Below, one piece after another: positions 1 through 10,734 of a DNA stretch of 64,000 nt. Under the pieces are notes generated by a model. It was not told the DNA's origin, did not search any database, and was given only the letters and a program-made list of their open reading frames with translations. The position numbers and the translations under genes were made by a program. Location of the stretch: NCBI GenBank assembly GCA_019828565.1, contig JAHDYR010000066.1, forward strand, positions 558,001 through 622,000, written 5' to 3'. Positions within the stretch are counted from its first letter, which is position 1, and every line of letters begins with the position of its first letter. Source of the DNA: Carpediemonas membranifera (Eukaryota > Fornicata).

Positions 1-2399
1 TGACGTCCGCAACCGTGCCCAGAACGGTGGTGATATCCAGGACGGTTTTGCCCAGGGTGGTGAAGAGCACAGGCGAGATCATCTCCTCGAACGTCCTGGT
101 CAGCGTCGCCGCCAGTCTCTCCGCCGAGAGCACGGCCTCGGGCCCGGTGAGCTCCCTGAGCTTCTCCGCAAGAATGCCAGTGCGCCCGCAGAGGGCGTAC
201 CGGGCTGCGGGGATGGCGCGTTTGGGTGCCCTAGGGTCAACGATGAGGACCTTAAGGTGCGCACCGAGCTGAGTGACCTCAACAAGCAGGGCGCTACAGA
301 TGGCAGGGCCGAGGTTCTCGACACCAGCCTCTTCTGAGGCCAACAGCAGCTCGGACGCCAGAACAGACAACGGAAGACAGGACATGACGCGCACACGCTT
401 GGCGAACTCTCGCAGCCACGCCAGACGCCTAGCACGAGCCTCAGCAGTCATGAGGGGCCAGGCGCGCTTCCACTCATCGACGCGGCGCAGGATTCCGTCG
501 TGCTCGATGTCGCGGGGCTCGGCGTCGGGTGGCCGTCCGATGTCAACCTCAGGCTCCTCTGTCTCCTCGTCGCCGGCCTCAGCCTTATTCTCGGCCTCAG
601 CCCGGAGCCGTTCGTCCTCGGCCGTCATCACGAGCAGATTGCCCTGATCCAATAGGGGCAGCGCGCTCACTACCAACGACCCGGCGACACTGGGGGCGCC
701 AGTGGCAGCCTGATGGAGGAGTAGTACGATCTCCTCCTCGGGGTGGGCGGCGATGGTGACGTTCGACACGAGCCCCGTCTTCAGGGCCTCGTAGCGCATG
801 GCAGCCCGCACCGTCCCGACCTTGACATCGGGTCGGGGCGTCTCCCACCGGCTGTCGCCGAGGGCCGCGTCGTCATTGTAGGGCAGGAGCATCTCCTCGA
901 TCGTGATGGCGGTGAAATACGCCGCTGAGACGCTGTCAAGGGCTACGTGCGCTGCGACGGCCGCCTGCCCGATGCTTACAGGTAGCAGGACCGACATAGG
1001 GTGGTACTCGCGGCACACTGACCACATCGAGACAACGAAGGGGCCCACCGTTGTCATCAGCCGCGGACGCATCAGCGGCAACACTGCGTGCCACCCGAGA
1101 CCGACGAGTAGCAGCGCCGTCTGTCTGGCGACCTGGGCGAGGGCGGGGGTCGCTGAGAGGAGCAGGCGCTCGATCGCGCCAAAGCCCTTCGAGATCATCC
1201 TCAGCATGCTGAGTAGCGCGTCTGCAGCAGCAGCACTGATCCCACGCGTCGGCGGGGACAGCGGGGCGATGCCCGCCTCCCGGACCCGGATCACAGCACG
1301 CGCTATGTTGGCCCGCAGCTGGGCGAGGTCCCCGTGGCGGATCTGGGGGATCAGGCCCGCCGCAGCCTCGACCTGCTCGGGGTCTCCGCGGGTCACAGCG
1401 AGCAGGATCGCCTGTGAGGCGACCTCGTCGAAGTCCTCGAGGCCGGACGCCGAGGCCACTGAGGCGATCGCGGTACAGTCCCGGGCTGCGATCATGTTGA
1501 TGATGCCCTCGACGTCACTTGCGGCCGGTGCGGCCTTGGACGGCTTCTTGGCAGTCTTGGTCGGTGTCTCCCGCCCCTTCACCGCAGCGGGGGCGGGGGA
1601 CGCGGCCGCCTTGAGGGGGGCCAGGACCGAGGCCTTCACAGCGGCAGAGTCCTCGATCGTCGCCTCAAGCGCAGCCACGGCCTGGTCGGCGGGCTGTGCC
1701 GCGTCCCTGAGGAACACGGCGTGCGTATGGTGCATCGTGAAGCGCTCAGCAGCAGGCAGCGTATCCCCGGTCTGGCTCAAGAGAGACACGGCCTTCGAAT
1801 AGATGTCCACGCACTCTCGCGCGACCCCGGGCCGCCTTGCCACCACGGCTGCGGCCAACAACGACGTGAGCACCGCGCGCTGGGAGTCTGCACGGACCCC
1901 CTCGTCTTCGATGGCGTTAGCCACAGTAGCCGCAGCCACGCAGCACGTCATGCTGAGCCTGAGGTCTGTTCTCGTGGCGGTCCACACCTCTCGGGGCTGT
2001 GCAAGGTGCCATGCCGCCCAGCCGCGATAATACGCGACGTGCTCGATGTTGGGATCAGCAGCAAGGGGTGTAGGATCAAACGTGTCAGCGGTAACGCGGT
2101 CCACCTTGGCTCTCGAGGCGTACTGTCCGAGGCAATTCTTCAGCTTGCGGAATTTGTCGGAAAAGTCTGGCAGCTATATGAGTTGGAGGCAAGATACGTA
2201 CCGCAATAGCTGTCTCAGCAGCACGCAAGAAGTACTTAGCGGGGATAGGGATGCTGTAGCGCTGTGCGCGTGTTCGAAGGGCTTGCAAAAGACTATACGC
2301 TTCCTTGAAGAAGTCAGGGTTATGTGATACAAGTGCCTCGTCTAGTTTTGACCATATTTGGTCCAGGTCGGGCTGTATGTCCGATCCATCGACCTCCAT
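1..2399 (-). CDS. Hypothetical helical protein, C-terminus beyond window edge
   Basis: I do not recognise this protein. It has two exons: exon 1 is 2202-2399 (66 codons from the ATG at 2399) and exon 2 is 2173 down to the window edge, joined by a 28-nt intron. I checked exon 2 codon by codon and it is open for 724 codons, so at least 790 residues are present and the C-terminus is missing. The visible part is rich in Ala and Leu with helix-like segments, and has a Lys/Pro/Ala-rich, probably disordered linker at about residues 255-285 (contains KTAKKPSKAAPAAS). No catalytic motif, signal peptide or clear membrane segment was seen. A helical-repeat scaffold is possible but unproven. It is divergently oriented to BRX1, with 179 bp between the starts. 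The splice restores a continuous frame and uses the same intron type as three other genes here, which supports the model. Confidence 0.78.
2174..2201 (-). other. 28-nt spliceosomal intron
   Basis: The donor is GTACGT and the 3' end is CTCATATAG. Removal joins codon 66 (phase 0) to a 724-codon open frame. Without splicing the protein would end about 39 codons later. Confidence 0.8.
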
Positions 2400-2578
2400 G
2401 GCTCGCTGATTAAGAATGAAGTGAGACTCGATGTTCAGTCAGGCAAGCGTCTACGGTCTCCGCGGTCTCCCAGACGGCATAGGTGTCGTGGGATGGTGCG
2501 CCGCATTGCTCCGGCACATTGGGTCCCGTGCTCTGCACGCAGTTTAATCAACGTGCAGAAAAAGTCGAAGGCGACGAA

Positions 2579-3266
2579 ATGAGCGAAGCAAAGGGTGTTC
2601 CGTATCATAGAGTGCTTGTTCTCACGTCAAGGGGAATTACTTCCCAGCAGCGTCATTTGGTGAAGAATCTCCAGGAAATGATGCCTCAGAAGCGTTCTGA
2701 GAACAAAATGGACACAAAGAAGGACCTTGCTGTTCTTCAAGAGATTGCAGAGCTTAACAAATGCGATAAGCTGATGTACTTTGAGTCGCGTAAGCACAGG
2801 GACCTGTACGCATACATCGGCGACGTCCGCGGCCCTTCCTGCAAGTTTGCCGTCCACGACAGTTCGTCTCCCCGCCCCCGCTCACACAGTCCACACCATG
2901 GAGGAACTCCACATGTCTGGGAACTTCCTGAAGGGCTCCCGCCCGATCCTGTCGTTTGACTCTGCGTTCAACACCACCCCCGAGTTCCGGGTCGTCAAGG
3001 AGCTCCTCAAGCAGTGCTTCGCCACCCCTAGGCGCCATCCCAAGAGCAAGCCGTTCATCGACCACACCGTGTCCTTCTCGATCGTCGAGGACATGGTCAT
3101 GATGCGCGTCTATCAGACGACCGAGCGCCAGATCGGCCGTCACACGGATAATGTCGTCGACCTCGTCGAGGTGGGCCCAAGAATGATGCTGGACCTCGAG
3201 GTTGTGTTCGCTGGCTGCTGCAGCGGCCGTGTGCTGTATAAGCGGACTCGTCCCACTCGGAGATAG
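2579..3266 (+). CDS. BRX1: Ribosome biogenesis protein Brx1 (Brix domain)
   Basis: Brx1 is a nucleolar Brix-domain factor needed to assemble the large (60S) ribosomal subunit. Exons 2579-2861 and 2890-3266 join through a 28-nt phase-1 intron to give 219 residues. Family landmarks are clear: RHLVKNLQEMMP near the start, MDTKKDLAVLQEIAELNKC, LMYFESRKHRDLY, HTMEELHMSGNFLKGSRPIL across the splice, HPKSKPFIDH, and the C-terminal VEVGPRMML. The splice restores the family spacing between KFAV and HTMEEL exactly. I chose the ATG at 2579 because the in-frame ATG at 2483 would add a 32-residue leader with no family resemblance. The C-terminus ends soon after LYKR, so it is short compared with the roughly 290-350 residues of yeast or human Brx1 and lacks their extended tail. 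It is convergent with the armadillo-like gene. Confidence 0.92.
2862..2889 (+). other. 28-nt spliceosomal intron in BRX1
   Basis: The donor is GTTCGT and the 3' end is GCTCACACAG. It interrupts a codon after its first base. Excision rebuilds the conserved Brix segment ending in HTMEEL. Confidence 0.9.
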
Positions 3267-3429
3267 TGTCGTAAACCATGCGGATAGTAACATAACTAAG
3301 TCTCATTTATCATATCATATGTGCTGTTGTGGTGTTTCCGGAGCAAGTGAGGCAATGGTCTGTTTAACAAAAAGTGCACCGCGACTCATGCCGAGTCGGG
3401 GGTGGCATGGCTATGCCACAACTGTATCG

Positions 3430-5241
3430 TCACCCGTCGCGCTTGTTCAGCTGGCTGAAGTAGCTGAACTCGTCCAGGTTGCGGGTCTGATACGGCCGCG
3501 GGTTCCGGATGTTCATGGACCCGGGCATCTTGATCTTATTCTGCACAGACGACGCCAGCAGGTCGTCAAGGTTCTGGGCGAAGTCGTCGCCGCCGTCCTC
3601 GCTCTCGATAGCCTCCCGCTCCATTGTGCCGACCTGCCCCATCGCCAGGGGGTCCGCGGCGTCCGTGGCCCTGTCCATGATCTGGTCGAACGACCGGAAG
3701 GGGTTGGCCTGCATGTACTCGGTGTACCGCATCTTGTTGCCCTCCTCGCCGGCCTCCTCGGTCTCCTCCCCGGTCTCGTCCTCTGACGAGAACAGGCTCG
3801 AGTCCAGCGTCCGCTCGCACTCGCTGCGGCTCTCCTGCGTCTGCGTCTGCTCCACCCGCTCGATCGTGGCCCGCGGCGTGGCGAGCTGCTCGGCGTCTTC
3901 CATGCTGAAACTCCCGTCCGGCAGTGCCGCCAAGCCCTCGATGTCGTCCCTCGAAAGCTGCTCGAACGGCACACCGTCGATGACCTTGGTGACGACGCCG
4001 TCGTCGAGGCCGGCGGCCGCGAGGAACTTTGCGATGCTGTGGGCGACGGTGGGGCGGGCCTGGAGCATCATGCGGACCGCGGGGATGGCGTTCTTCCTCA
4101 TGGACACGGCGAGGGCGTCCTTGCGCTGGTCTGACACGAGGTGGGCGCAGCAGACGTTGATGGCCCCGGACGCGATGAGCGCGCTCATGGCAGACTCCCG
4201 CGGGAGCGACGGGGCGGTGGCACTACATGGCACGACGTCCGCCTGTAGGATGGTGAGCAGGAGGCGGAGGGCGTTGGACTTGACCGTGAGGGCCGTCACG
4301 GATTGGGGCGGGACCGTCAGCACGGCCGCCATGTCGGGCCTGTGGTAGTCAGACATGGCTGGTGTGCTGCCTGGGTCCAGGATCTCCAGCAGGATTGCCG
4401 TGACGAGGGGGACGACGGGGGCGAACCGGCACAGGGCGAGGACGGTGGGCCCGAGCGACAGCTGGACGTCGAGCTCCGCGCTGAAAAGCGCGCACATGAC
4501 GGGACGGACGGACGACGCGGACGGCAGGGGGTCGGGGACAGTGCCGCATATGCAGTCCTCGTCGTCGGGCCTGCGGAGCACTGGGTGGGACTGGAAGAGC
4601 ACCCGCAGGATCTCGAGGGCCATAACCTTGGCCTGCGTGCTTCCACCCGGCACGATGGAGTACAACCAGCGGTGTATCGTGACTATGTGGGTCGGGTTGT
4701 TGACGCCAAGGTCGAGGACGACGCGGCGGTAGATGTCGAGGTGGGCGGGGTCCTCGAGGCTCTCAATGGACGCCATTATGTTCGCCATACCTTTGTCCAT
4801 GCACACGAAGTCCCTCATCGCGATGTTCTGAAGGGCAGTGGCGTGTAGAGTCTGCAGCGACGCCGCCTTCGCCTGGTTGACGACGTCGGGAGGAGGGACC
4901 CGCCCCTCGTCCACGTCGGTGAAGTCGCACACGAGCACTTCCAGCAGACAGTGGCAGCAGCCTCGCTCAACGAAGGGCTTGAGGAGCAAGGAGCCCCCGG
5001 GAGTTTGGATGGCCGCATGCATAGCGCTCAACAGCTGTGGCAGCGGGACATTCGGCTCAGGGAATGTGTATATGACCTTAAGATATGCGATGAGGCGTGT
5101 GGAGAAGAACAATATGACCGCACCTTGCTCTTCCATGGCAAGACTGCGGATGTCGGGGATCGTTGAAAGGTAACGCTTGAACGCCTTGAGAGCATGTAGT
5201 CGCTGCGTCTTCGTAGTCCAAAGACGGGCGATAGCTTCCAT
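3430..5241 (-). CDS. Armadillo/HEAT-like hypothetical protein
   Basis: The frame encodes 603 residues from the ATG at 5241. The first ~420 residues are a regular run of amphipathic helices (for example TQAKVMALEILRVLF and LTVKSNALRLLLTILQADVV), which suggests an armadillo/HEAT-type solenoid used for protein binding. The last ~150 residues change character. They contain a Gln/Thr/Ser/Glu-rich acidic stretch (EDETGEETEEAGEEG), then FRSFDQIMDRATDAADPLAM and a basic, aromatic tail ending FSYFSQLNKRDG. No signal peptide or membrane segment was seen, and I do not recognise a family. The start is uncertain: the frame stays open upstream to a TGA near 5336 with protein-like sequence but no ATG, so a non-AUG start or a missed first exon is possible. 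No 28-nt-type intron was found there. Confidence 0.72.
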   Translation of the reverse strand: MEAIARLWTTKTQRLHALKAFKRYLSTIPDIRSLAMEEQGAVILFFSTRLIAYLKVIYTFPEPNVPLPQLLSAMHAAIQTPGGSLLLKPFVERGCCHCLLEVLVCDFTDVDEGRVPPPDVVNQAKAASLQTLHATALQNIAMRDFVCMDKGMANIMASIESLEDPAHLDIYRRVVLDLGVNNPTHIVTIHRWLYSIVPGGSTQAKVMALEILRVLFQSHPVLRRPDDEDCICGTVPDPLPSASSVRPVMCALFSAELDVQLSLGPTVLALCRFAPVVPLVTAILLEILDPGSTPAMSDYHRPDMAAVLTVPPQSVTALTVKSNALRLLLTILQADVVPCSATAPSLPRESAMSALIASGAINVCCAHLVSDQRKDALAVSMRKNAIPAVRMMLQARPTVAHSIAKFLAAAGLDDGVVTKVIDGVPFEQLSRDDIEGLAALPDGSFSMEDAEQLATPRATIERVEQTQTQESRSECERTLDSSLFSSEDETGEETEEAGEEGNKMRYTEYMQANPFRSFDQIMDRATDAADPLAMGQVGTMEREAIESEDGGDDFAQNLDDLLASSVQNKIKMPGSMNIRNPRPYQTRNLDEFSYFSQLNKRDG

Positions 5242-5430
5242 CAGCGCAAGCAATGAGGAATCGCGTTGTTTGTGTCTTAACGAAATCCGTAAAGCGACGT
5301 CCCGGCCAATGTCGACTTCAGGGTCCAGCGTGCCTGATCACTCCCCCGGATTCCATGAGTATTGCCAGTGCTCAAGCGCGCCCCAGTGGCAAATAGATTA
5401 AATATCCTTTAAACAGACGAGTCGGTTGCC
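5242..5430. other. Intergenic region between two minus-strand genes
   Basis: This stretch of 189 bp separates the kinase stop from the armadillo-like start. On the minus strand it contains a short ATG-initiated upstream frame (11 codons starting near 5363) that ends before the main gene. No promoter or terminator motif was recognised. Confidence 0.4.
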
Positions 5431-7644
5431 TCATCCGGCCAGCCTGACCTCTGCGATGAAGTCAACGCCTGGACGCATGACAACGCCCTCCGCCAACCGT
5501 GCCACACACGCCAACGCCCCCCTGACGGCGCAGGGGTAGTCCCCGTGGGCGGCCGGTGTCGACGGCGGGTCAGCGGGCACGAGGTCGAGCGTCGAGAGGT
5601 AGTACCGGGACACCGCGAGCAGGGGGTTGCCGACGAGTCGGGGTTGGGGGTCTGGTCCGGATAGGAGGGTCAGGCCGGCCTTGGTGGCGATGGCGCTCGG
5701 GCTGGGTTCCTGCCCGAGCGACAGCAGGGCCCGGTAGCCCTGGTACAACATGAAGAGGGTCGTGATGACGTCATCGCCGTCGGCACCACACCCGGCAACG
5801 AACTCGTCGAGCACCCGGAGCACGCTGGGGGCAGACACGTCCTCGGGCACCGGGAAGGGCGGCTCGGCAACGGCCTCGGGCAGGTCGAGGATGGTCTGCA
5901 GGGTGATGAACGCCTCGGCCATCTGGCGGTCGTCCGGCTCGCTCGGCTCCGGGGCGTCAGTCCCGCTGCCGTCGCTGCCTTCGCTGTCGCTGTCCTCCGT
6001 CGGCTCGAACACGGGCGTGCTGGGTGTCTCGGCCGGTGCCTCGGGTTCTGGCTCCGGCTCATGCGCAGGCTCGGCCACTGCGGTCCTCTCCGGCTTCTCC
6101 AGTGTGGTTGCTGGCTCGGGCTTCTCTCTGGACACCTCAGGGGCCGATGCAGGCGCCTTGGGCCTCAGCTCCGTCGCTGTCGGCGAGACATGGCCCTCCC
6201 TTCGGTGGGGCCGGGGGCCGGGCGACCGTGAGCCAGGAACCGGCCGTACTCGGTCGGCTGCGGGCGCTGTCTCGCCGCGGGGGGCGGGTTTGGGGTGGTT
6301 CCTCATGGGGGTCAGGTTCTTCGCCTCGATGATGTCGTCCGCGGTGGGGAGTGCGACGGGAGCGGCGTGTTCCCTCGGACGCAACTCCATGGGCTGCTGC
6401 ACCTGCATCGGCTTCTTCTGGCCGGGCGTACCGCGCCTTTCCCGGGTGCGGCGCTCCTTGACGAGACTCGCCCTCTTCATCGCCAGGTTCCGCTGCCGCT
6501 CAGAGGCGGGTGTCGGGGTCTTGCGGTCCGCCGTCGCTGGCCGGGCCCGATGGCCCTCGATCGCCATCGCGTGGCCCGCAACGACTGGCATCCCGCGTGC
6601 GTGGAACCCGGGTCCGATGCCGTGGCCCGTGCCGTATGCCGAGGAGACCCTCCCTGGGGCCGGGGCTGCAGAGGCGGGTCTGGTCCGTGGGTCGGCAGCC
6701 CGGACGGGGCGGGACACCGTCGTCCGCAGCATCACCGCCGCCTCGTCGAATGAGGGGTTTTCCTTGCGGTACTTGGCCATCCACGGGCCCTGTTCCTCCC
6801 GCATCCGCTCTATGTGCTTCTTGACAAACGGGTGCTGAAGAAGGCCCCGCGCTGTCGGACGCCGCCGCGAGAACATCGATAGTGTTTGCTTCAGGATATC
6901 GTACAGCTGGGCGCCATCTGGGTAGGTGTCCCGGATGGCGTGCATGTACCTCGGATCCCGCCCTTCCCGCAGCATGCTGTAGAGCTCGGTCATGTTGCGG
7001 GCGGGGTATGGGTACTTGCCCGTCAGACAGTGGTATAGAATGCACCCCAGCGAGTATATATCCGCGGCCTTGCTGTATGGCTCCCGTCTCAGCACCTCGG
7101 GGGCCATGAAGTACGGCGTCCCCACCACCGTCTGGGCCATCTCCATGGAGGACTCAAGCTCTCGGGCAATGCCGAAGTCACCGAGCTGGGCGATGTCATT
7201 GCTTGTGAGGAAGACGTTCTCGGTCTTGAGATCGCGGTGCAGAATCTTCTTGTCGTGGCAATAGTACAGGGCGTATGTGATCTGGACGAACCACATCATA
7301 ATCTGAGTAACCTGCAGGCGTGTCGGTATGGGCCGGGTAATGCGGGTGCGGTCGTCGATGCGCTTGTTGAGGTCTCCCTTGGCGCAATACTCCATCACCA
7401 TGCAAATGTGCGTCTGCTCCTCGTCATAAAAGACGTCATGCAGCTCTACGATGAACGGATGGTTCAAATTACGGAGAAGACCGGCCTCTTGAAGGGCGGA
7501 TTCCTTCACCTTGGCGTCAGCAACGCGGATCTTCTTCATCGCATACGTCTTGCCTGTGTGTTTGTCACGAACAAGGAAACACACCCCAAAGCTGCCCTGC
7601 CCAATCTTTCTCTCCTGTTGGTAGTTGTCGCGGCGGTGTACCAT
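5431..7644 (-). CDS. NEK-family serine/threonine protein kinase
   Basis: NIMA-related kinases phosphorylate Ser/Thr and act in cell cycle, centrosome and flagellar control. The protein is 737 residues from the ATG at 7644. The N-terminal kinase domain spans about residues 8-265. It has the glycine loop GQGSFG (15-20), AMKK with the ATP lysine K37, the helix-C glutamate E53, HRDLKTEN (136-143, catalytic D138), DFG (156-158), and GTPYFMAPE (175-183), so it looks active. The sequence around HRDLKTENVF and GTPYFMAPEV fits the NEK family best. The rest is a Pro/Ala/Glu-rich basic and acidic linker (about 270-560), followed by a folded-looking helical tail (about 565-737) that I do not recognise. 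No introns are needed. It is divergent from eIF4E, with 300 bp between the starts. Confidence 0.94.
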   Translation of the reverse strand: MVHRRDNYQQERKIGQGSFGVCFLVRDKHTGKTYAMKKIRVADAKVKESALQEAGLLRNLNHPFIVELHDVFYDEEQTHICMVMEYCAKGDLNKRIDDRTRITRPIPTRLQVTQIMMWFVQITYALYYCHDKKILHRDLKTENVFLTSNDIAQLGDFGIARELESSMEMAQTVVGTPYFMAPEVLRREPYSKAADIYSLGCILYHCLTGKYPYPARNMTELYSMLREGRDPRYMHAIRDTYPDGAQLYDILKQTLSMFSRRRPTARGLLQHPFVKKHIERMREEQGPWMAKYRKENPSFDEAAVMLRTTVSRPVRAADPRTRPASAAPAPGRVSSAYGTGHGIGPGFHARGMPVVAGHAMAIEGHRARPATADRKTPTPASERQRNLAMKRASLVKERRTRERRGTPGQKKPMQVQQPMELRPREHAAPVALPTADDIIEAKNLTPMRNHPKPAPRGETAPAADRVRPVPGSRSPGPRPHRREGHVSPTATELRPKAPASAPEVSREKPEPATTLEKPERTAVAEPAHEPEPEPEAPAETPSTPVFEPTEDSDSEGSDGSGTDAPEPSEPDDRQMAEAFITLQTILDLPEAVAEPPFPVPEDVSAPSVLRVLDEFVAGCGADGDDVITTLFMLYQGYRALLSLGQEPSPSAIATKAGLTLLSGPDPQPRLVGNPLLAVSRYYLSTLDLVPADPPSTPAAHGDYPCAVRGALACVARLAEGVVMRPGVDFIAEVRLAG

Positions 7645-7944
7645 GCTCACTGCCTCCCACGGTGGATCCGCTGGTATTGTTGGCTAACCTGCACAGCGGT
7701 CGGAAGCAGCCAGTCATGGTGAGACCGTGGCTGACAGCAGGACGTATTGTACTGGGAATCATCGACACCAGTTCACCAGAACGTCGCCCTGACTCGCTCA
7801 TTGTCCTTGAGCACGGGTTCTGTCATGCCCGACATCAATTGACCGCGGTGAGGCGTGCTGGACTCACCTCGGCTTGTCGCGGCCCACCTTCCTCGCCGTG
7901 GGTGAAAACTCGACTCGGCTCGGGCAACAAGAGCACAATTTCGC
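7645..7944. other. Divergent intergenic region, NEK kinase / eIF4E
   Basis: This 300-bp stretch must hold the 5' regions of both flanking genes. I see no recognisable core-promoter motif, repeat or RNA gene in it. Confidence 0.5.
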
Positions 7945-8520
7945 ATGGGAACAAAAGCCGACGTAGAGGAATCAAGGTTCGCGCAAGGATGGACTTTATG
8001 GTTCGATAACCCTTCAATGAGACGGCAAGCGAATGTGATTCACACACAGCAGCAGTGGATCAGCAACCTCAGTGCGATAGCGACGTTCAGCTCAATCGAT
8101 AGGTTTTGGGCCACCTACGACTGTATATGTCGCCCTGGAACAGAGATGCCCATAGGTGCAACCTACTACGTCTTCAGGGATCACTGCAAACCGACGTGGG
8201 AAGATCCAGCCAACAGGGGTGGCGGCCAGTGGTTCACAGCCACTGACCTCTCGTTCAGCGAAGAGATGGATCATGCCTGGCTGCAGCTTGTCCTTGCTAT
8301 CATGTCCCAGCCCGAGAAATACAACGCAGACAACGCCATCGTTGGCGTAACAATGCAGGTCCGGTCACGTCAGGGCTACCGGTTGGGCGTGTGGTGTAGC
8401 GGCGAGGTGGACGATGAAAGCCTGCTGACGGCCGGGCGGCTGCTGAAACGGTATGCAAACTACCGGGCCACGATGACGTATCAGTCATGGATGCGGGGTG
8501 GGCCCCAGCTCACGGTCTAG
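7945..8520 (+). CDS. EIF4E: Translation initiation factor eIF4E (mRNA cap-binding)
   Basis: eIF4E binds the 5' m7G cap of mRNA and recruits the initiation complex in the cytoplasm. The 191-residue single-exon frame has the whole fold: WTLWFDNP at 16-23, WISNLSAIATFSSIDRFWATY at 38-58, WED at 85-87, GGGQW at 92-96 and GVW at 148-150. By alignment to the well-known family pattern, W38 and W85 match the two tryptophans that stack on the cap, E86 the guanine-binding glutamate, and W150 the third cap-site tryptophan. W55, in DRFWATY, matches the dorsal tryptophan that contacts eIF4G and 4E-binding proteins. All key residues are therefore kept, which suggests a working cap-binder. The N-terminus is short (about 15 residues before the core), as in several protist forms. 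Confidence 0.95.
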   Translation: MGTKADVEESRFAQGWTLWFDNPSMRRQANVIHTQQQWISNLSAIATFSSIDRFWATYDCICRPGTEMPIGATYYVFRDHCKPTWEDPANRGGGQWFTATDLSFSEEMDHAWLQLVLAIMSQPEKYNADNAIVGVTMQVRSRQGYRLGVWCSGEVDDESLLTAGRLLKRYANYRATMTYQSWMRGGPQLTV

Positions 8521-8717
8521 ATAACATTTTATTGTGCACATCGTCTTTAAATACAGTTTAACCATGCATTCTTGCTCCAGCACTAGGTGACCCGGGCAGA
8601 GAGCGGCGAGCTGCTAATGACACCACACAAGCAGTGCCGGCTATCCCCATCATATTGTGTGAATCCTGCCCTATCCGGTACCTGGGGCTGCGGGTGACCA
8701 GCTGGCCAATTATAGCA

Positions 8718-10533
8718 ATGGACTATTCCCAGGCAGGACAGCCGCAAGGCATCTACAGCGATCCAAATGCTCCACAGATACAGCCACAGGGAATGTATGG
8801 TGATCCGAATGCGCCGCAAGAGCCTCCGCATGGCACATACGGCGACGTGAATGCGCCACAGCTCTTCCAGCAGCCCACATACAGCGAAATGCCGATGCTC
8901 CAGCGCATGGACACCATTCCCTCCCAGCTCCAGGACCGTGTGGGCTCTACGGCCGTCATGGAGCTCTCTGTCGGGCTTAGGAATCTTCCCAACCTCGACG
9001 TGCTCAGCAAGACAGACCCGATTGTGTGCATCTACCAGCTGAAGAGTGGCCAGCTTGTCGAGGTCGGCCGAACGGAGATCATCAAGGATTGCCTGAATCC
9101 GGACTTCACTGACAAGATCCGGATCAACTACTATTTCGAGACCAATCAGCAGCTCGTCATTCGAGCATTTGACATTGACGACTGGAACTCAGCTGACATG
9201 CGGCGGCAGGAGTTCATTGGCGAGACGTCCATGCAGCTTGCATCCATCCTCATGGCGCCCCGCCAGTCCATCACACAGACACTCAAGCGAAATGGGAAAG
9301 CCCGGGGTGACGTCGTGGTATCCGCAGAGCAACTGACACAGTCGTCTCAGGCTGCCCAGTTCCAGTTCCGTGTTTCCAAGGTGGCTGCGAAGGACCTCTT
9401 CACGTCGGACCCGTTTCTCGCGATCCACCGGTCGACGGAGGCCGGGACGGGGTTCACCCCCGTATGGAAGAGCGAGGTCCACAAGCGGGCGAAGAAGTGC
9501 TCGTTCAGGGAGCGCACGGTCGACCTGCTCACGCTCTGCAACGGCGACACGGCCCGGCCTCTCAAGCTCGTCCTCAGTGACTGGAACAGCAGCGGCGGTA
9601 TGTCGGACCCCTACTTCTCACACAGATCATGACCTCATCGGAGAGGTAACCGCGAGCGTCGACCAGCTCGTCGACCTCGCCAGAGGCGGGCAGACACTGA
9701 CGTTTACTGACCCGACCGCCAAGACCGCCAAGAAGATGCGAAAGCCGCGAGGACTGCTTCATGTTCTCCGTTTCGACGTGGTCGACACCCCCTCATTCGT
9801 CGGCATGCTCGAGCGGGGCCTCCAGCTGCACCTCACTGTCGCCATCGACTTCACCGCCTCCAACGGCAACCCGGCAGACGCCCGCTCCCTCCACTACATG
9901 GGCGACCCTAACCGCCCCAACGAGTACCAGCAGGCGATCAGGTCCGTGGGCGAAGTCCTGGCGCCGTATGATCTCCGGGGCATGTTCACGACCCTCGGGT
10001 TTGGCGCCGCCCTGCCACCCCGAGGCCAGACGTCGCACTGCTTCTTCCTGGCTCCCGGCGATGGCTCCGTCGTCGGGCCTTACGGTGTCGAAGCCGCGTA
10101 CCAAACGACGCTGTCACAGGTCCGACTGTCCGGCCCGACCCTGTTCGCCGGACTGGTCGCAGACAGGGCCAGACAGGCCCAGAGTCGCGGGCCGGGTCAC
10201 TACGACGTCCTGCTGCTGCTGACAGACGGGGTTCTGATGGACGCCCGTGCAACAATCGATGCCATCGTTGCTGCAGCTCGCACTCCACTCTCAATCATCA
10301 TTGTCGGTGTCGGCGGTGAGGACTGGACAACGATGAACGTGCTCGACGCTGACGACGAGCCGCTCGTGTCCTCCACTGGTGAACGGATGGCGCGGGACAT
10401 CGTCCAGTTCGTCCCGTACCGCGAGGCCGCTGCCCAGTCCTGTATTGCCCAGGAGACTCTGGCGGAGTTGCCCGACCAAGTGGTGGCCTGGTCGCGGGTT
10501 GCCGCGGGGATGGGTGTCCCCTTCGTGGAATAG
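8718..10533 (+). CDS. Copine (two C2 domains plus copine/vWA domain)
   Basis: Copines are Ca2+-dependent phospholipid-binding proteins that move to membranes when calcium rises. Exons 8718-9597 and 9626-10533 join through a 28-nt phase-1 intron to give 595 residues. The first ~65 residues are a Pro/Gln/Tyr-rich leader with three diverged repeats built around YGDPNAPQ. C2A follows (about 75-200; TDPIVCIY, NPDFTDKI, FDIDDWN hold the acidic Ca2+-site residues), then C2B (about 215-335; SDPFLAIHR, SDWNSSG, DHDLIGEV). The vWA/copine domain runs from about 345 to 570, with VAIDFTASNG, the copine GDPNRPNEYQQAI stretch and LLLLTDGVLMD. The splice rebuilds the C2B WNSSGDHDLIGE motif. I chose the ATG at 8718 because upstream in-frame sequence is hydrophobic and unlike copines. 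Confidence 0.94.
9598..9625 (+). other. 28-nt spliceosomal intron in copine gene
   Basis: The donor is GTATGT and the 3' end is TCTCACACAG. Its removal joins the two halves of the second C2 domain in frame, after the first base of a codon. Confidence 0.9.
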
Positions 10534-10734
10534 TGGTAAATGCTGATGTCGCCTGGCAAATTCCAGCTTGGCACGCCACACCGGCTGAAATGGAAAGTAA
10601 TTATGAAGCACCCTGACCTCCGCCACTGTACGTGTGGAAGTGCTGCCCTACATACGCGATGCGCAGACCCAGACCCGAGGCCAATAAAGCATGTCGACTG
10701 TGCATATTTTGCAAAGCCTTCCAGCAGTATCAAC

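Noticed and set aside
903-1802. 300-codon plus-strand open frame
   Set aside because: It is a shadow of the minus-strand gene at 1-2399, whose frame is open for 724 codons and joins a clear first exon; the plus-strand product is low-complexity and unlike a protein.
2483-2578. Upstream in-frame ATG of BRX1
   Set aside because: Would add a 32-residue leader without family resemblance; the ATG at 2579 fits the usual Brx1 N-terminus better.
5750-6838. 362-codon plus-strand open frame opposite the NEK kinase
   Set aside because: It is the antisense of the Pro/Glu-rich kinase linker in GC-rich DNA; no motif or start context supports it.
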